DNA from: Rhodobacteraceae bacterium IMCC1909
GTDB taxonomy: Bacteria; Pseudomonadota; Alphaproteobacteria; Rhodobacterales; Rhodobacteraceae
Assembly: GCA_030704425.1 (NCBI GenBank)
Contig: JAPDHM010000001.1
Span: 1-64,000 of the forward strand
Reading direction: 5' to 3'
Length of the DNA stretch: 64,000 bases
In this document: piece by piece, positions 34,376-43,506 of the stretch
Position numbering within the stretch: position 1 is the first letter of the stretch
Layout: the number at the start of each line of letters is the position of its first letter
The notes under the pieces: model-generated
Seen by the model: the letters and a program-made list of their open reading frames with translations, nothing else
What the model was told of the DNA's origin: nothing
Databases searched by the model: none
Position numbers and translations under genes: made by a program

Positions 34376-35242
34376 ATGCTCGACATACTCGTTTCCGGCC
34401 TGCTTGTGTCAGGCACCTATGCGCTTGTCGCGATGGGTCTGAACTTGCAATACGGCGTTGCACGGATCATGAACCTCGCCAATGGCGAGGTGTTGGTCTT
34501 GGGGGCTTTGGCTGCGTTTTGGCTTTATACAACGGCGCAAATCAGTCCGATCCTCACGGTTATTCTTGTGATCCCCGTCGCTTTTATCGGCAACTGGTTG
34601 ATCTATCGTTTCCTGCTGACGCCTCTTGTGCGCCGCTCCAAATCGCAAGGCGCGCTTGAGGTTGATAGTATCCTCGCCACCTTTGGCATGTCCTTCATTT
34701 TTATCGGCATCATGGTGTCGATTGAGGGCGGCTTCTTCTTTTATAAATACCTAAGCGAGCCGATCTCCATTTTGGGATCCACCACATCGCTGAACCGCCT
34801 CGTCGCTTTCTTGCTCGCGGTACTGATCGCCGCCGCGCTCTATATTTGGCTGCATTACTCACGCCCCGGCGTTGCAGTGCGCGCGGTGTCTGTGTCTACA
34901 GAAGCCTCTGGTCTTGTGGGCATCAACGTGCCACGCGTTTCGGCTTTGACTTTCGCATTGGGCGGCACCATCACCGCCGTAGGCGGCGCGTTGATTTCGA
35001 CCTTCATCACGCTAGACGCCTCAATCGGTGTAGTCTTTACGCTCAAAGCCCTGATCATCGTCATCATGGGCGGCGTGGGCGAAATTCGCGGCGCGATTGT
35101 TGCGGCGATCATCCTTGGCCTTGTGGAGACAGGTGTCGCCACTTTGGTTGATCCAGGCCTGACACTTGCTGCCGCCTATTTCATCTTCGTTATCATCCTG
35201 TTGTTCCGCCCCCAAGGCCTGTTCGGGAGACGTGCAGTATGA
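34376..35242 (+). CDS. livH: Liv-type ABC transporter permease LivH
   Basis: A 288-residue inner-membrane permease with about eight hydrophobic segments. The start LVSGLLVSGTYALVAMGLNLQYGV and GGVGEIRGAIVAAIILGLVET (landmarks) match LivH. The EAA-like coupling region is GGVGEIRGA. The ATG is preceded by GGGAG. It overlaps livM by 4 bp (ATGA). Confidence 0.9.
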   Translation: MLDILVSGLLVSGTYALVAMGLNLQYGVARIMNLANGEVLVLGALAAFWLYTTAQISPILTVILVIPVAFIGNWLIYRFLLTPLVRRSKSQGALEVDSILATFGMSFIFIGIMVSIEGGFFFYKYLSEPISILGSTTSLNRLVAFLLAVLIAAALYIWLHYSRPGVAVRAVSVSTEASGLVGINVPRVSALTFALGGTITAVGGALISTFITLDASIGVVFTLKALIIVIMGGVGEIRGAIVAAIILGLVETGVATLVDPGLTLAAAYFIFVIILLFRPQGLFGRRAV

Positions 35243-36168
35243 ATCCTGCAACCGTGCAAGAGCTTATCTGGGCAGGTGTGCTTGTCGCGCTCGCTGCGTT
35301 CTGGCCGATGATGTCCAATGGCTATTGGCTCGGGATTGGCGTGGATGTGATGATGTACACGGCGCTTGCCACATCGTGGATGCTATTCTCTGGCCCGACG
35401 CATTATATATCGCTCGCCTCTGCTGCGTTCTTCGGGGTTGGTGGCTTTGTCGTTGGCTCTGGGATGAGCGATTATGACGCGAGTTTCTGGTCGATGCTGG
35501 CGCTTTCTGCGGTCATCGGCGGTGTGCTTGCCGCGCTGATCGGACTTGCGACGCTGCGTTTGTCAGGGGTCTATTTCGTTATCTTCACGCTGGGTTTAGC
35601 AGAAATGATCCGCAATCTGGTGAGCTGGGTGCAGAACAATTTCCTCGGCTCGCGCGGCCTTTATGTTCTGACGGAATTCACCGATGCACATCTTTATTGG
35701 ATGCTGCTTCTGACCGCGGGTTGCGTCTACCTGCTGGGATGGATAATCAGCCGTTCGCGTCTTGGCTTTGCGCTGCGTATTATTGGCGGCGATGAAACCG
35801 TCGCGCGTCATGTTGGCATCAACACCGCCATGGCCAAGGTAATCCTGTTCACCACCACTGGCGTTTTCGGTGCCATCGTCGGAGCTATTATCGCCCCGCG
35901 TTGGAGCTACATCGAACCCAATCAAGTCTTCTCCCCGCAGCTGAGTTTCTTCGTCGTCATCATGGCGCTTTTGGGCGGCTCAGGACGGCTTTGGGGGCCA
36001 GTGGTTGGCGTGATCCCGTTTTTGTTGATCTGGAACTGGGTCGATTCAAACTTCCCTAATCAGTCAATCTTGGTTCTTGGCGTTGCTTTCTTGGTGATCG
36101 TCTACTTCCTGCCGCACGGTTTTGTCGGACGGATCGAACAACTACGCGCGCGCGCAAGGGGGCGTTAA
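35239..36168 (+). CDS. livM: Liv-type ABC transporter permease LivM
   Basis: A 309-residue second permease with nine or so hydrophobic segments. It shows ALATSWMLFSGPTHYISLASAAFFGVGG (landmark), IIGGDETVARHVGINTAMAKV and MALLGGSGRLWGPVVG, the usual LivM stretches. It overlaps livH by ATGA and livG by TAATG, so the whole transporter is translated as a unit. Confidence 0.9.
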   Translation: MNPATVQELIWAGVLVALAAFWPMMSNGYWLGIGVDVMMYTALATSWMLFSGPTHYISLASAAFFGVGGFVVGSGMSDYDASFWSMLALSAVIGGVLAALIGLATLRLSGVYFVIFTLGLAEMIRNLVSWVQNNFLGSRGLYVLTEFTDAHLYWMLLLTAGCVYLLGWIISRSRLGFALRIIGGDETVARHVGINTAMAKVILFTTTGVFGAIVGAIIAPRWSYIEPNQVFSPQLSFFVVIMALLGGSGRLWGPVVGVIPFLLIWNWVDSNFPNQSILVLGVAFLVIVYFLPHGFVGRIEQLRARARGR

Positions 36169-36905
36169 TGAAGCAGGCCGGCGCAGTCCTTTCAGTCAAA
36201 AATATCACTAAACGCTTTGGTGGATTGGTGGCCGTTTCGAACATGTCGTTCGATGTGGCCGAACATGAGATGGTTGGCATCATTGGGCCTAACGGCTCTG
36301 GCAAGACGACGATGATCAATATGATCTCAGGGGTCTTTGCCCCTACGGATGGTCGGATTTCGCTACGTGGGCGTTTGATCTCTGACGCGGCTCCGCAAAT
36401 TATCGCCCGCGAAGGAGTGGGGCGCACGTTTCAATTGGTGCGTTTGTTGCCAGGTCTTTCCGTTTTAGAAAATGTTATGGCAGGTGCAGTTTACGGCCAC
36501 AAACGCCGTTGGGGTCGGGAAGCCGAAGATTTCGCGCATAGCGTTTTGGAGCGTGTCGGCATGGACGCGATGAGCCACGCGCCTGTGTCCTCGCTCACCT
36601 ACATCGATCAAAAACGCGTCGAGCTGGCGCGCACATTAGCTGGCGAACCCAAGGTTTTGTTGCTGGATGAATGGCTCGCGGGGTTGAACCCAACCGAGCT
36701 TGAGACAGGAATTGAGCTGATCCACAACCTGCGCAATGAGGGCCGCACTATCGTGATGGTCGAACATGTGATGGACGCGATCCGCTCGCTGTGTGATCGC
36801 TGTGTGGTCATGTCATCAGGTGCTAAAATCGCCGACGGCACAACCGATGATGTACTCTCTGACCAAGACGTGATCCGCGCTTATCTGGGGGATGACGATG
36901 CTTGA
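36168..36905 (+). CDS. livG: Liv-type ABC transporter ATPase LivG
   Basis: A 245-residue ATPase. Walker A GPNGSGKT lies at about residues 42-49 and the LivG-specific GVGRTFQLVRLLPGLSVLENV is present (landmark). The signature region is weak: SSLTYIDQKRVELARTL replaces LSxGxxR, as in many LivG proteins of this branch. Walker B VLLLDEWLAGLNP has Trp where Pro is common. It overlaps livF by 14 bp. Confidence 0.88.
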   Translation: MKQAGAVLSVKNITKRFGGLVAVSNMSFDVAEHEMVGIIGPNGSGKTTMINMISGVFAPTDGRISLRGRLISDAAPQIIAREGVGRTFQLVRLLPGLSVLENVMAGAVYGHKRRWGREAEDFAHSVLERVGMDAMSHAPVSSLTYIDQKRVELARTLAGEPKVLLLDEWLAGLNPTELETGIELIHNLRNEGRTIVMVEHVMDAIRSLCDRCVVMSSGAKIADGTTDDVLSDQDVIRAYLGDDDA

Positions 36906-38025
36906 AGTCACCAACCTCTCTGCGGCCTATGGCCAGCATCCATCGCTGAATGATATATCAATCAAGGTGAACACGGGCGAAGTTGTCGTTATCCTTGGGG
37001 CAAATGGCGCTGGCAAATCGACGCTGTTACGCGCGATTTCGGGGATTTGTGAGGGCAAGGTTTCAGGTGACGTGACGTTGAACGGAGAGAGCCTGACAGG
37101 CCTGTCTTCTGACGCAATCGTCGGAAAAGGCGTGGCGCTTGTACCGGAAGGTCGTGGGATCTTTGGTGATCTCACAGTGAAAGAGAACCTGCTGCTGGGC
37201 GCATATTCTGCCGGTGCACGCGAAACGGAACGCGAAAATCTTGAGCGCGTTTTGATGCAATTCCCTAAGCTGCGCGAACGGCAAGGCCAGATCGCGCGCA
37301 CAATGTCGGGGGGCGAACAGCAAATGGTTGCGATTGGCCGCGCGATCATGTCTGCGCCTGAGATTTTGATGTTGGATGAACCCTCCTTGGGTCTGTCGCC
37401 GCTACTGTGCAAAGAGCTGTTTCAGAACCTGACCCGTGTGAAAGACCTTGGCATCGGAGTGCTGTTGGTTGAGCAGAATGCAAAGCAAAGTCTCGCAATT
37501 GCGGATCGTGGATACCTTTTGGAAAACACCCGAGTCACCCATGAAGATACGGCTGCGCGCTTGGCCAATGACCCCGCGGTGCAGCGGGCTTATCTCGGTG
37601 TGGGCAGCAAGACTTCGGCAAGTCCATCGACGCGCTCCACTCCTCTTGTTGAAGTCACAAAATCAACCAAGCCGACTGGTAATCCCACGCCACGCCGCAG
37701 TGCGGATCAACAAATTGGCGGTTCCATTGATGATCTGGTCGCGGTGGCGACAAAGACCTCTGCAGAAGCACCGCGAGGTTCTGCGCCAGAGACAATGGCA
37801 GCCGCACGTCAACTGGCGAGCTCCACGATCGAAGTGGTATTGAAAGACATCGAACAAGCCGCAATGAACGCCCGTCGCCGGGCACCGCGCGAGCCGCGTG
37901 CATCCATTCCATCCAAGGCCGTGACAGAGCAAACCTCAGCGCCGCCTCCCGTCATTGAAGTCTACAAACGCCCACGCGTCGAGGTTTACCGCCGCCGCCC
38001 ATCGGGCCAGTTCGAAAGGGATTGA
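36892..38025 (+). CDS. livF: Liv-type ABC transporter ATPase LivF with long basic C-terminal tail
   Basis: Residues 1-240 are a normal LivF ATPase: GANGAGKSTLLRAI, MSGGEQQMVAIGRAI, ILMLDEPSLGLSP and LLVEQNAKQSLAIADRGYLLE. The protein then continues for about 135 residues (total 377; the family has about 235). This tail is low-complexity and rich in Ser, Thr, Pro, Ala and Arg, with an amphipathic middle (ETMAAARQLASSTIEVVLKD) and an Arg/Tyr-rich end (VEVYRRRPSGQFERD). No known domain is recognised. The frame ends 2 bp before the next gene. The reading frame has normal codon use, so a sequencing frameshift is unlikely. The tail may tether the transporter or bind a partner. Confidence 0.85.
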   Translation: MTMLEVTNLSAAYGQHPSLNDISIKVNTGEVVVILGANGAGKSTLLRAISGICEGKVSGDVTLNGESLTGLSSDAIVGKGVALVPEGRGIFGDLTVKENLLLGAYSAGARETERENLERVLMQFPKLRERQGQIARTMSGGEQQMVAIGRAIMSAPEILMLDEPSLGLSPLLCKELFQNLTRVKDLGIGVLLVEQNAKQSLAIADRGYLLENTRVTHEDTAARLANDPAVQRAYLGVGSKTSASPSTRSTPLVEVTKSTKPTGNPTPRRSADQQIGGSIDDLVAVATKTSAEAPRGSAPETMAAARQLASSTIEVVLKDIEQAAMNARRRAPREPRASIPSKAVTEQTSAPPPVIEVYKRPRVEVYRRRPSGQFERD

Positions 38026-38026
38026 T

Positions 38027-39502
38027 GTGTTAGACATGACCGCCTCCGCCCCCGCGATTAAAGGGATTTATATCGATGGTCAGTGGCATCAAACGCCGCG
38101 CCAGTTTGATGACATTAACCCAAATGACGGCGCGCTTTGGGCGCGCATTCCTGACGCCACGGGGGCCGACACAAAACGCGCGATTGATGCGGCGCAAGCG
38201 GCCTTTCCAGCCTGGGCTGCGCTGAAGTTTCAAGAGCGCGCTGATCTGATGCTTAAGGCCGCAGAGATCATCGAACGCCGCGCTGGTGATTATATCCCTG
38301 CTGCCCAGTTCGAAGGTGGCGGATGGTATGGCAAAGGGGTCTATGAGACCAAGGTCATGCCAGAAATGTTCAAAGCTGCCGCCGCCGCGTGCTATACGCC
38401 GATTGGTGAAGTACTCCCCTCGCTATATGGCAAGGTCTCCAACGCCGTACGCACGCCCATGGGCGTGATCGCGATCATCACGCCTTGGAACATGCCGGGC
38501 ATTTTGGCGACGCGCCCCTTTTCAGTGCCGATGGCGATGGGTAACACGATTGTGCTGAAACCCTCTGAGGATACGCCTTATCTGGGCGGTTTGTTCTTTG
38601 CGGAAGTCATGGAGGAAGCCGGCGTGCCGCCCGGTGTTTTCAACGTCATCACCTGTTCGCGTGATAATGTGGCCGAGGTCGGAGATGAGATGGTCGACAA
38701 CCCTAAGGTCAAAGGAGTGGCCTTCACTGGTTCTGCTGCGGTGGGTCGGCGCATCGCTGCAAAATGTGGGGCGCATCTAAAAAAGGCGTGTATCGAGCTT
38801 GGCGGCAAGGACAGTCTTATCGTCCTTGAAGACGCAGACATGGAGCGCGCGACATCCTCTGCAAGCTTTGGCGCGTTCATGCATCAGGGCCAAATCTGCA
38901 TGAGCGTTGAAAAGGTGTTGGTGCAAGAAAAGGTCTATGAAGAGTTTATGAAAGGCTTCGTTGCGCGCGCGTCTAAACTGAAGACGGGCAATACCGCTGA
39001 CAAAGCCAATGTGATCGGCCCATTGATTAACGAACGTCAAGTGGAGCGCGTGAAGCACCAGCTTGATGATGCCGTTGCGAAGGGTGCCAAAATCGTGCTT
39101 GGCGGTGGTGTCAATGGACAGTTTGTGGAGCCTACGATTGTTATCGATGTCACCTCCGACATGGACATTTGGCGCGATGAGACCTTTGGCCCTGTCGCTG
39201 TGGTCACCACGTTCAAGACCGACGCCGAAGCGATCGCGATGAATAACGACACGGAATATGGTCTGTCGGCGGGCATTATCAGTCGCGATGAGTACCGCGC
39301 CATGGACATCGCGCAGCATTTGGAAACGGGCATGTGCCATATCAACTGCTCACCTATCAACGACGAAGCCCACGCACCGTTTGGCGGCACCAAAGCCAGC
39401 GGCTTGGGACGCTATGGCGGTCGATGGTCGCAAGAAAGCTTCTCTGAAACGCGCTGGATCACGCTGGATCGTGGCCAAAAACAATATCCTCCGGCGTTTT
39501 GA
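38027..39502 (+). CDS. NAD(P)-dependent aldehyde dehydrogenase (salicylaldehyde/vanillin type)
   Basis: A 491-residue ALDH. Seen are TPWNMPGILATRPFSVPMAMGN (landmark), VAFTGSAAVGRRIA, the general base Glu in CIELGGKDSLIVLED and the nucleophile Cys in HQGQICMSVEKVLV. The HQGQICMS form and GRWSQESFSETRWITL end are typical of enzymes for aromatic aldehydes. GTG 38027, two bases after the livF stop and behind AAAGGGA, is the likeliest start; ATG 38036 is possible. The longer frame into livF is rejected. It follows the transporter and precedes an SDR, as expected for alcohol to aldehyde to acid oxidation. Confidence 0.87.
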   Translation: MLDMTASAPAIKGIYIDGQWHQTPRQFDDINPNDGALWARIPDATGADTKRAIDAAQAAFPAWAALKFQERADLMLKAAEIIERRAGDYIPAAQFEGGGWYGKGVYETKVMPEMFKAAAAACYTPIGEVLPSLYGKVSNAVRTPMGVIAIITPWNMPGILATRPFSVPMAMGNTIVLKPSEDTPYLGGLFFAEVMEEAGVPPGVFNVITCSRDNVAEVGDEMVDNPKVKGVAFTGSAAVGRRIAAKCGAHLKKACIELGGKDSLIVLEDADMERATSSASFGAFMHQGQICMSVEKVLVQEKVYEEFMKGFVARASKLKTGNTADKANVIGPLINERQVERVKHQLDDAVAKGAKIVLGGGVNGQFVEPTIVIDVTSDMDIWRDETFGPVAVVTTFKTDAEAIAMNNDTEYGLSAGIISRDEYRAMDIAQHLETGMCHINCSPINDEAHAPFGGTKASGLGRYGGRWSQESFSETRWITLDRGQKQYPPAF

Positions 39503-39504
39503 AC

Positions 39505-40293
39505 ATGAAAGATATAGTAAAAGGCAAACGCATTTTGGTGACGGGCAGTTCCTCAGGGATCGGTCTTGAGACGGCCCGCCTGCTGTCCGAACAAGGGGCC
39601 GAAGTTTTGGGCGTCGATATCAATAAGGGCTTCGATCACGTTGATGAGTTCTACCGTGCGGACCTCTCAGATCCGCGCACCATTGATGCCCTGATTGATG
39701 TGCTGCCAGAAGACATTGATGGGTTGGTAAACAATGCGGGGCTTCCGCCAACGCAGCCTGCCAATCGATTGTTGTTGGTGAACTGGCTGGGGCTGAAGCG
39801 TCTCACCCATGGACTCATTCCGAAACTAACCGATGCAGCGAGCATCGTGAATGTCGCCTCGCTTGCAGGGCATGGCTGGCCGAATGCGGTTGATGCGATC
39901 AAAGCGGCGGAGCATCTGGATTACCACAATCTTGATGAGTTTATCGAACGCTGGAAAGTGTCATCTGAGGGCGGTCGCAGCTACTTCTTTTCCAAAGAGT
40001 TGCTGATCACATGGACCATGCAGAACCGCTGGACGTGGCGCGATCGCGGCATTCGCATGAACGCAGTCAGCCCGGGGCCGGTGGATACGCCAATCCTAGC
40101 CGACTTTATCCAAACGCTCGGCGCGCGTGCGACAGAGGACCGTGACACGATGGATCGGCCCGGCACACCCGAAGATATTGCCCCTGTGATTATGTTTCTT
40201 TTATCAGACATGACACAGTGGATCAGAGGTTTCAACATTCAGGCCGACGGTGGCATGGCGTCAAATCTGACCTGCCGCGCGCACGGTTTATAG
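39505..40293 (+). CDS. Short-chain dehydrogenase/reductase
   Basis: A 262-residue SDR. The cofactor motif is TGSSSGIG, the NNAG motif is in LVNNAGLPP, the catalytic Ser lies in IVNVASLAG and the YxxxK pair is in SYFFSKELL. VSPGPVDTPIL is typical. Asp in GVDINKGF, at the end of strand 2, favours NAD(H). The insertion between the Ser and Tyr (residues about 130-155, with EHLDYHNLDEF) resembles 3-alpha-hydroxysteroid-dehydrogenase-like SDRs. The ATG lies two bases after the ALDH stop. It probably makes the aldehyde or ketone used by its neighbours. Confidence 0.87.
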   Translation: MKDIVKGKRILVTGSSSGIGLETARLLSEQGAEVLGVDINKGFDHVDEFYRADLSDPRTIDALIDVLPEDIDGLVNNAGLPPTQPANRLLLVNWLGLKRLTHGLIPKLTDAASIVNVASLAGHGWPNAVDAIKAAEHLDYHNLDEFIERWKVSSEGGRSYFFSKELLITWTMQNRWTWRDRGIRMNAVSPGPVDTPILADFIQTLGARATEDRDTMDRPGTPEDIAPVIMFLLSDMTQWIRGFNIQADGGMASNLTCRAHGL

Positions 40294-40305
40294 GGAGGGG
40301 AAAAG

Positions 40306-41832
40306 ATGGGGCTCATTGGCTGGATCATTCTCATAGTCATTCTTTTGGCAATCATCATCGCACTTGCTGCTTGGTGGTATGAGCGGGGCAACAACGAAGT
40401 GTCGCTTTTGCGGACTGGCGTAGGGGGGCGTCGCGTCGTGATCGATGGCGGCGTGCTTGCGATCCCCTATTTCCACGAAATCAGTCGAGTGAATATGCAA
40501 ACTCTGCGCCTCGATGTGGATCGACGCGGAGATTCATCCTTGATCACGCAAGATCGCTTACGTGTCGATGTTGGCGCGGAATTCTACGTCTCTGTCATCC
40601 CTGACGAGGATTCAATCACACGTGCGGCGCAAACCCTTGGCAAGCGCACGTTTCAACGAGATGAGCTGCGCAATTTGATCGACGGTATGCTGGTCGATGC
40701 TTTGCGCTGTGTCGCGGCACGTATGTCGATGGATGAGCTTCATGAGAACCGCGCGCAGTTTGTTGGTGAAGTGCGTGAAGGGTTGAAAGACACGCTTGCG
40801 CGCTACGGACTGCAACTCGATAGCGTGTCCTTGACCGGTCTCGATCAAACACCATTTTCATCTTTGGACGAGAACAATGCATTTAACGCGGTAGGAATGC
40901 GCAAACTGGCAGAGGTCATTGCAAAATCCAAAAAGGAGCGTGCAGAGATTGATGCAGACAGCGAGGTGTCGGTGCGTCGCGCGTCTATGCAAGCCTCGCG
41001 TCAACGTCTTGAGATTGATCTAGAAGAACGCCGTGCAGAGATCGCGCAGCAACAAGAGATCGAAACACTCGCCGCCGCTCAGATCGCAGAAGTTGCGAAA
41101 CGTAAAGCCGAGAGCGAGCGCGCGGCGACAGAAGCCAAGATTGACATGGAACGCTCAATCCAAGCGGCTGAAGTAGAGCGGGAGCAAGCGCTCTCTATTG
41201 CCGAGCAAGATCGCGAGATTGCAATTTCCGCGAAGTCTCAGGAAGAAAGCCGCGCGCAAGCAGAGGCGGACACAGCCCGTGCAGAAGCTGTAAAAGCGTC
41301 CGAGGCACTCGCGACTGTGCGGGCCATGGCCGAAGCGGAACGTCGTGCGAAACTTGCCGATATCTCTGTTAAATCAGACGCAAATACTGCCGCTGCGCGC
41401 GCGGCAATCATGGCAGACAGTGATAAAGCGACAGCCAAAGACAAGGCCGCTGCACGACGCGAAGAAGCAGAAGCTGAAAAAGCAGTTAAGCTGGCTCAAG
41501 CAGATGCAAACCGCGCACATATTGAGGCTGAGAACTCACGCTCTGATACTCTGGTCGCAATGGAGCTTGAGAAAGCGCGCCTTGAAGCGATGCCGAAAAT
41601 CATCAGTGAAATGGTCAAGCCGGCAGAAAAAATCAATTCGATAAACGTCAATCATGTGACAGGGCTTGGTGGGTCAGGCGGCAGCGGTGGCGAAACTGGG
41701 CCAAAATCACCGGTGACAACCGCGATGGACTCCATCATGGATATGGCGGTACAATATCCTCTGATGCAAAAGATTGGCGATCAAATGGGCGTCTCGTTTG
41801 ACGAGACACTTGGTAAGAAAAAGCCAGACTGA
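40306..41832 (+). CDS. Flotillin-like SPFH/band-7 membrane protein (YqiK type)
   Basis: A 508-residue protein with a single N-terminal membrane helix (IGWIILIVILLAIIIALAAW, residues 4-23) and an SPFH domain (about 30-190). A very long alanine/glutamate coiled coil (about 200-430) and a glycine-rich tail (GLGGSGGSGG) follow. Flotillins organise membrane microdomains. The ribosome-binding site AGGGAGGGG is strong. YqiK-like genes usually sit beside an NfeD/YqiJ partner, which is absent here. The gene lies 12 bp after the SDR at the end of a catabolic operon, which is an unusual setting. Confidence 0.85.
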   Translation: MGLIGWIILIVILLAIIIALAAWWYERGNNEVSLLRTGVGGRRVVIDGGVLAIPYFHEISRVNMQTLRLDVDRRGDSSLITQDRLRVDVGAEFYVSVIPDEDSITRAAQTLGKRTFQRDELRNLIDGMLVDALRCVAARMSMDELHENRAQFVGEVREGLKDTLARYGLQLDSVSLTGLDQTPFSSLDENNAFNAVGMRKLAEVIAKSKKERAEIDADSEVSVRRASMQASRQRLEIDLEERRAEIAQQQEIETLAAAQIAEVAKRKAESERAATEAKIDMERSIQAAEVEREQALSIAEQDREIAISAKSQEESRAQAEADTARAEAVKASEALATVRAMAEAERRAKLADISVKSDANTAAARAAIMADSDKATAKDKAAARREEAEAEKAVKLAQADANRAHIEAENSRSDTLVAMELEKARLEAMPKIISEMVKPAEKINSINVNHVTGLGGSGGSGGETGPKSPVTTAMDSIMDMAVQYPLMQKIGDQMGVSFDETLGKKKPD

Positions 41833-41899
41833 CGTGGTTGTGGTTTTTTCGATCCGTTTCGACGCTCTGTAAGAAAAGTCGGCCTCAACATTGTAGGCT

Positions 41900-42040
41900 A
41901 TTGAAGGTGCATCAGACGAATGAGAATTCACATCGGATGGCTGATGCAGCCTGAATCTATGCGCTCAATAGTTGGCGCCACTCAGTAAGAGCAGCGTTGC
42001 GGTTCAGGTTGAAATTGAGACGTGAGTGAAGGTGGAGTTT
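41900..42040 (-). mobile_element. IS6 right-end remnant (copy G)
   Basis: Minus-strand tail block with AATTTCAACCTGAACCGCAA, TTGAGCGCATAGATTCAGG and GAATTCTCATTCGTCTGATG. The transposase C-terminus is still partly readable. It separates the flotillin gene from the P450. Confidence 0.6.
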
Positions 42041-42177
42041 CTATGGCTAAGAGCCAACATTACCCCTGACCGCTGGCTCAAAGATTTCGCGGAGGCGCCC
42101 TTCAAATAGGCGTTGCGCCCTCTCATACTCAAGGAAAATGCCATGCGATTACTCGGAGAGAATGGATAAAAAGCACC

Positions 42178-43353
42178 ATGAAACAAGCGCCCGAAGATAC
42201 CGAAATTACTTTGGCTCAATTGGATGATAACCCATTTCCAATATACAAGCGTCTGCGGCGCGAGGCGCCCGTTGTGCAGGTCAAAAACGCCGGACGCACG
42301 TTTATAACAAAAGCCGTAGACACCAGATATGTGAAAGACAACCCAGAAATTTTCAGCTCAAACGATCCGAATACACCAATGAGGCGAGCCTTTTGGGCCC
42401 ATACCTTGATGCGTAAAGATGGCCAAGAGCACCTGCGTGAACGTATGGCTATGGCACCATCTTTCGCACCCAAGGTAATTCGTGATGAATGGGTTCCGGA
42501 ATATGAAAAAATTGCCAAAGAATATGTGGCCCGCCTGCCACGCGGCGAGGTGGTTGATTTGTTTTCTGCGCTCTCCGGCCCCTACGCCGCCCGCGGTCTT
42601 GCCATTGTGCTTGGGATCGACGCGGCCACAGACGATCAAATGCAGCGCTGGTCACAGGCCTTGATTGATGGTGCAGGAAATTTCGGCTGGAAGGATGAAC
42701 CGTTCCAGCGAGCCGATCGCGCCAATGAGGAAATGCATCGGCTTTTCGACAGCCTTCGAGACCGGCATCGCGCCAAACCCAACAACTCCGCATTGTCGGT
42801 TATGCTCAACGCAGATGATCCAATTGAGAAAACACAAATTTACGCCAATATGAAAATCGCTATTGGCGGCGGAATTAACGAGCCCCGAGATGCCCTGAAT
42901 ACCGTTTTATTTGGACTGCTCTCCAATCCAGAACAATTGGGAGAGGTGAAGCGCAACGCGGATTGGGACAAAGCTTTCGAAGAAGGCATTAGATGGGTTG
43001 CGCCAATTTCTGCCTCATCGCGGTTGGCCGTTGAGGATACCGAAATAAGGGGATGTTTCATCCCAAAAGGAGATGTGGTCATGACCATTCAGGCCAGTGC
43101 CAACCGTGATGAGGATCTGTTTGACGATGGTGAGTCCTTTTTCGTTTATCGCAATACGAACCCACATCAATCTTTTGGCAATGGTCCACATTTTTGCCAA
43201 GGAACTCACATTGCACGCCGCGCGGTAGCGCAGGTCATGTTGCCAATATTGTTCGATCGCTTTCCAAATATGTCCTTGCCCAAACCAAGCGCCGTTAACT
43301 GGCGCGGCTTTGGTTTTCGCGGGCCACTCAACCTACCAGTGCTGTTAAATTAG
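42178..43353 (+). CDS. Cytochrome P450 with non-canonical I-helix
   Basis: A 391-residue soluble class I P450. The heme-binding loop FGNGPHFCQGTHIARR carries the axial Cys near residue 341, and the ExxR pair is in FEEGIRWVAP. The I-helix, normally [AG]Gx[DE]T[TS], reads IGGGINEPRDAL, with Asn-Glu-Pro replacing the acid-Thr pair; Glu may take the acid role. Similar NEPRD helices occur in some proteobacterial P450s that act on small aromatic or terpenoid acids. No ferredoxin or reductase gene adjoins it, so electrons must come from elsewhere. It is separated from the upstream operon by an IS6 remnant and may have its own promoter. Confidence 0.87.
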   Translation: MKQAPEDTEITLAQLDDNPFPIYKRLRREAPVVQVKNAGRTFITKAVDTRYVKDNPEIFSSNDPNTPMRRAFWAHTLMRKDGQEHLRERMAMAPSFAPKVIRDEWVPEYEKIAKEYVARLPRGEVVDLFSALSGPYAARGLAIVLGIDAATDDQMQRWSQALIDGAGNFGWKDEPFQRADRANEEMHRLFDSLRDRHRAKPNNSALSVMLNADDPIEKTQIYANMKIAIGGGINEPRDALNTVLFGLLSNPEQLGEVKRNADWDKAFEEGIRWVAPISASSRLAVEDTEIRGCFIPKGDVVMTIQASANRDEDLFDDGESFFVYRNTNPHQSFGNGPHFCQGTHIARRAVAQVMLPILFDRFPNMSLPKPSAVNWRGFGFRGPLNLPVLLN

Positions 43354-43506
43354 AATGATGTGTTTGACCGCCGCGTCTGCGCCAAAACATTGGATTTGCG
43401 CTGATCAGCCGTGACATCGGGGTTGGTCAATCGGTCGAGTTCATGCGTCCTAAGGGGCCGACTCGAGAAGAGGTTGTCGATCTTCCGTTTTTTTGACGGG
43501 CTTGTT
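43354..43506. other. Convergent spacer between the P450 and FAH-family genes
   Basis: No gene or clear terminator hairpin recognised. A T-run (CCGTTTTTTTGACGG) at 43487-43499 is flanked by short complementary CCG/CGG ends and may help to stop transcription. Confidence 0.3.
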
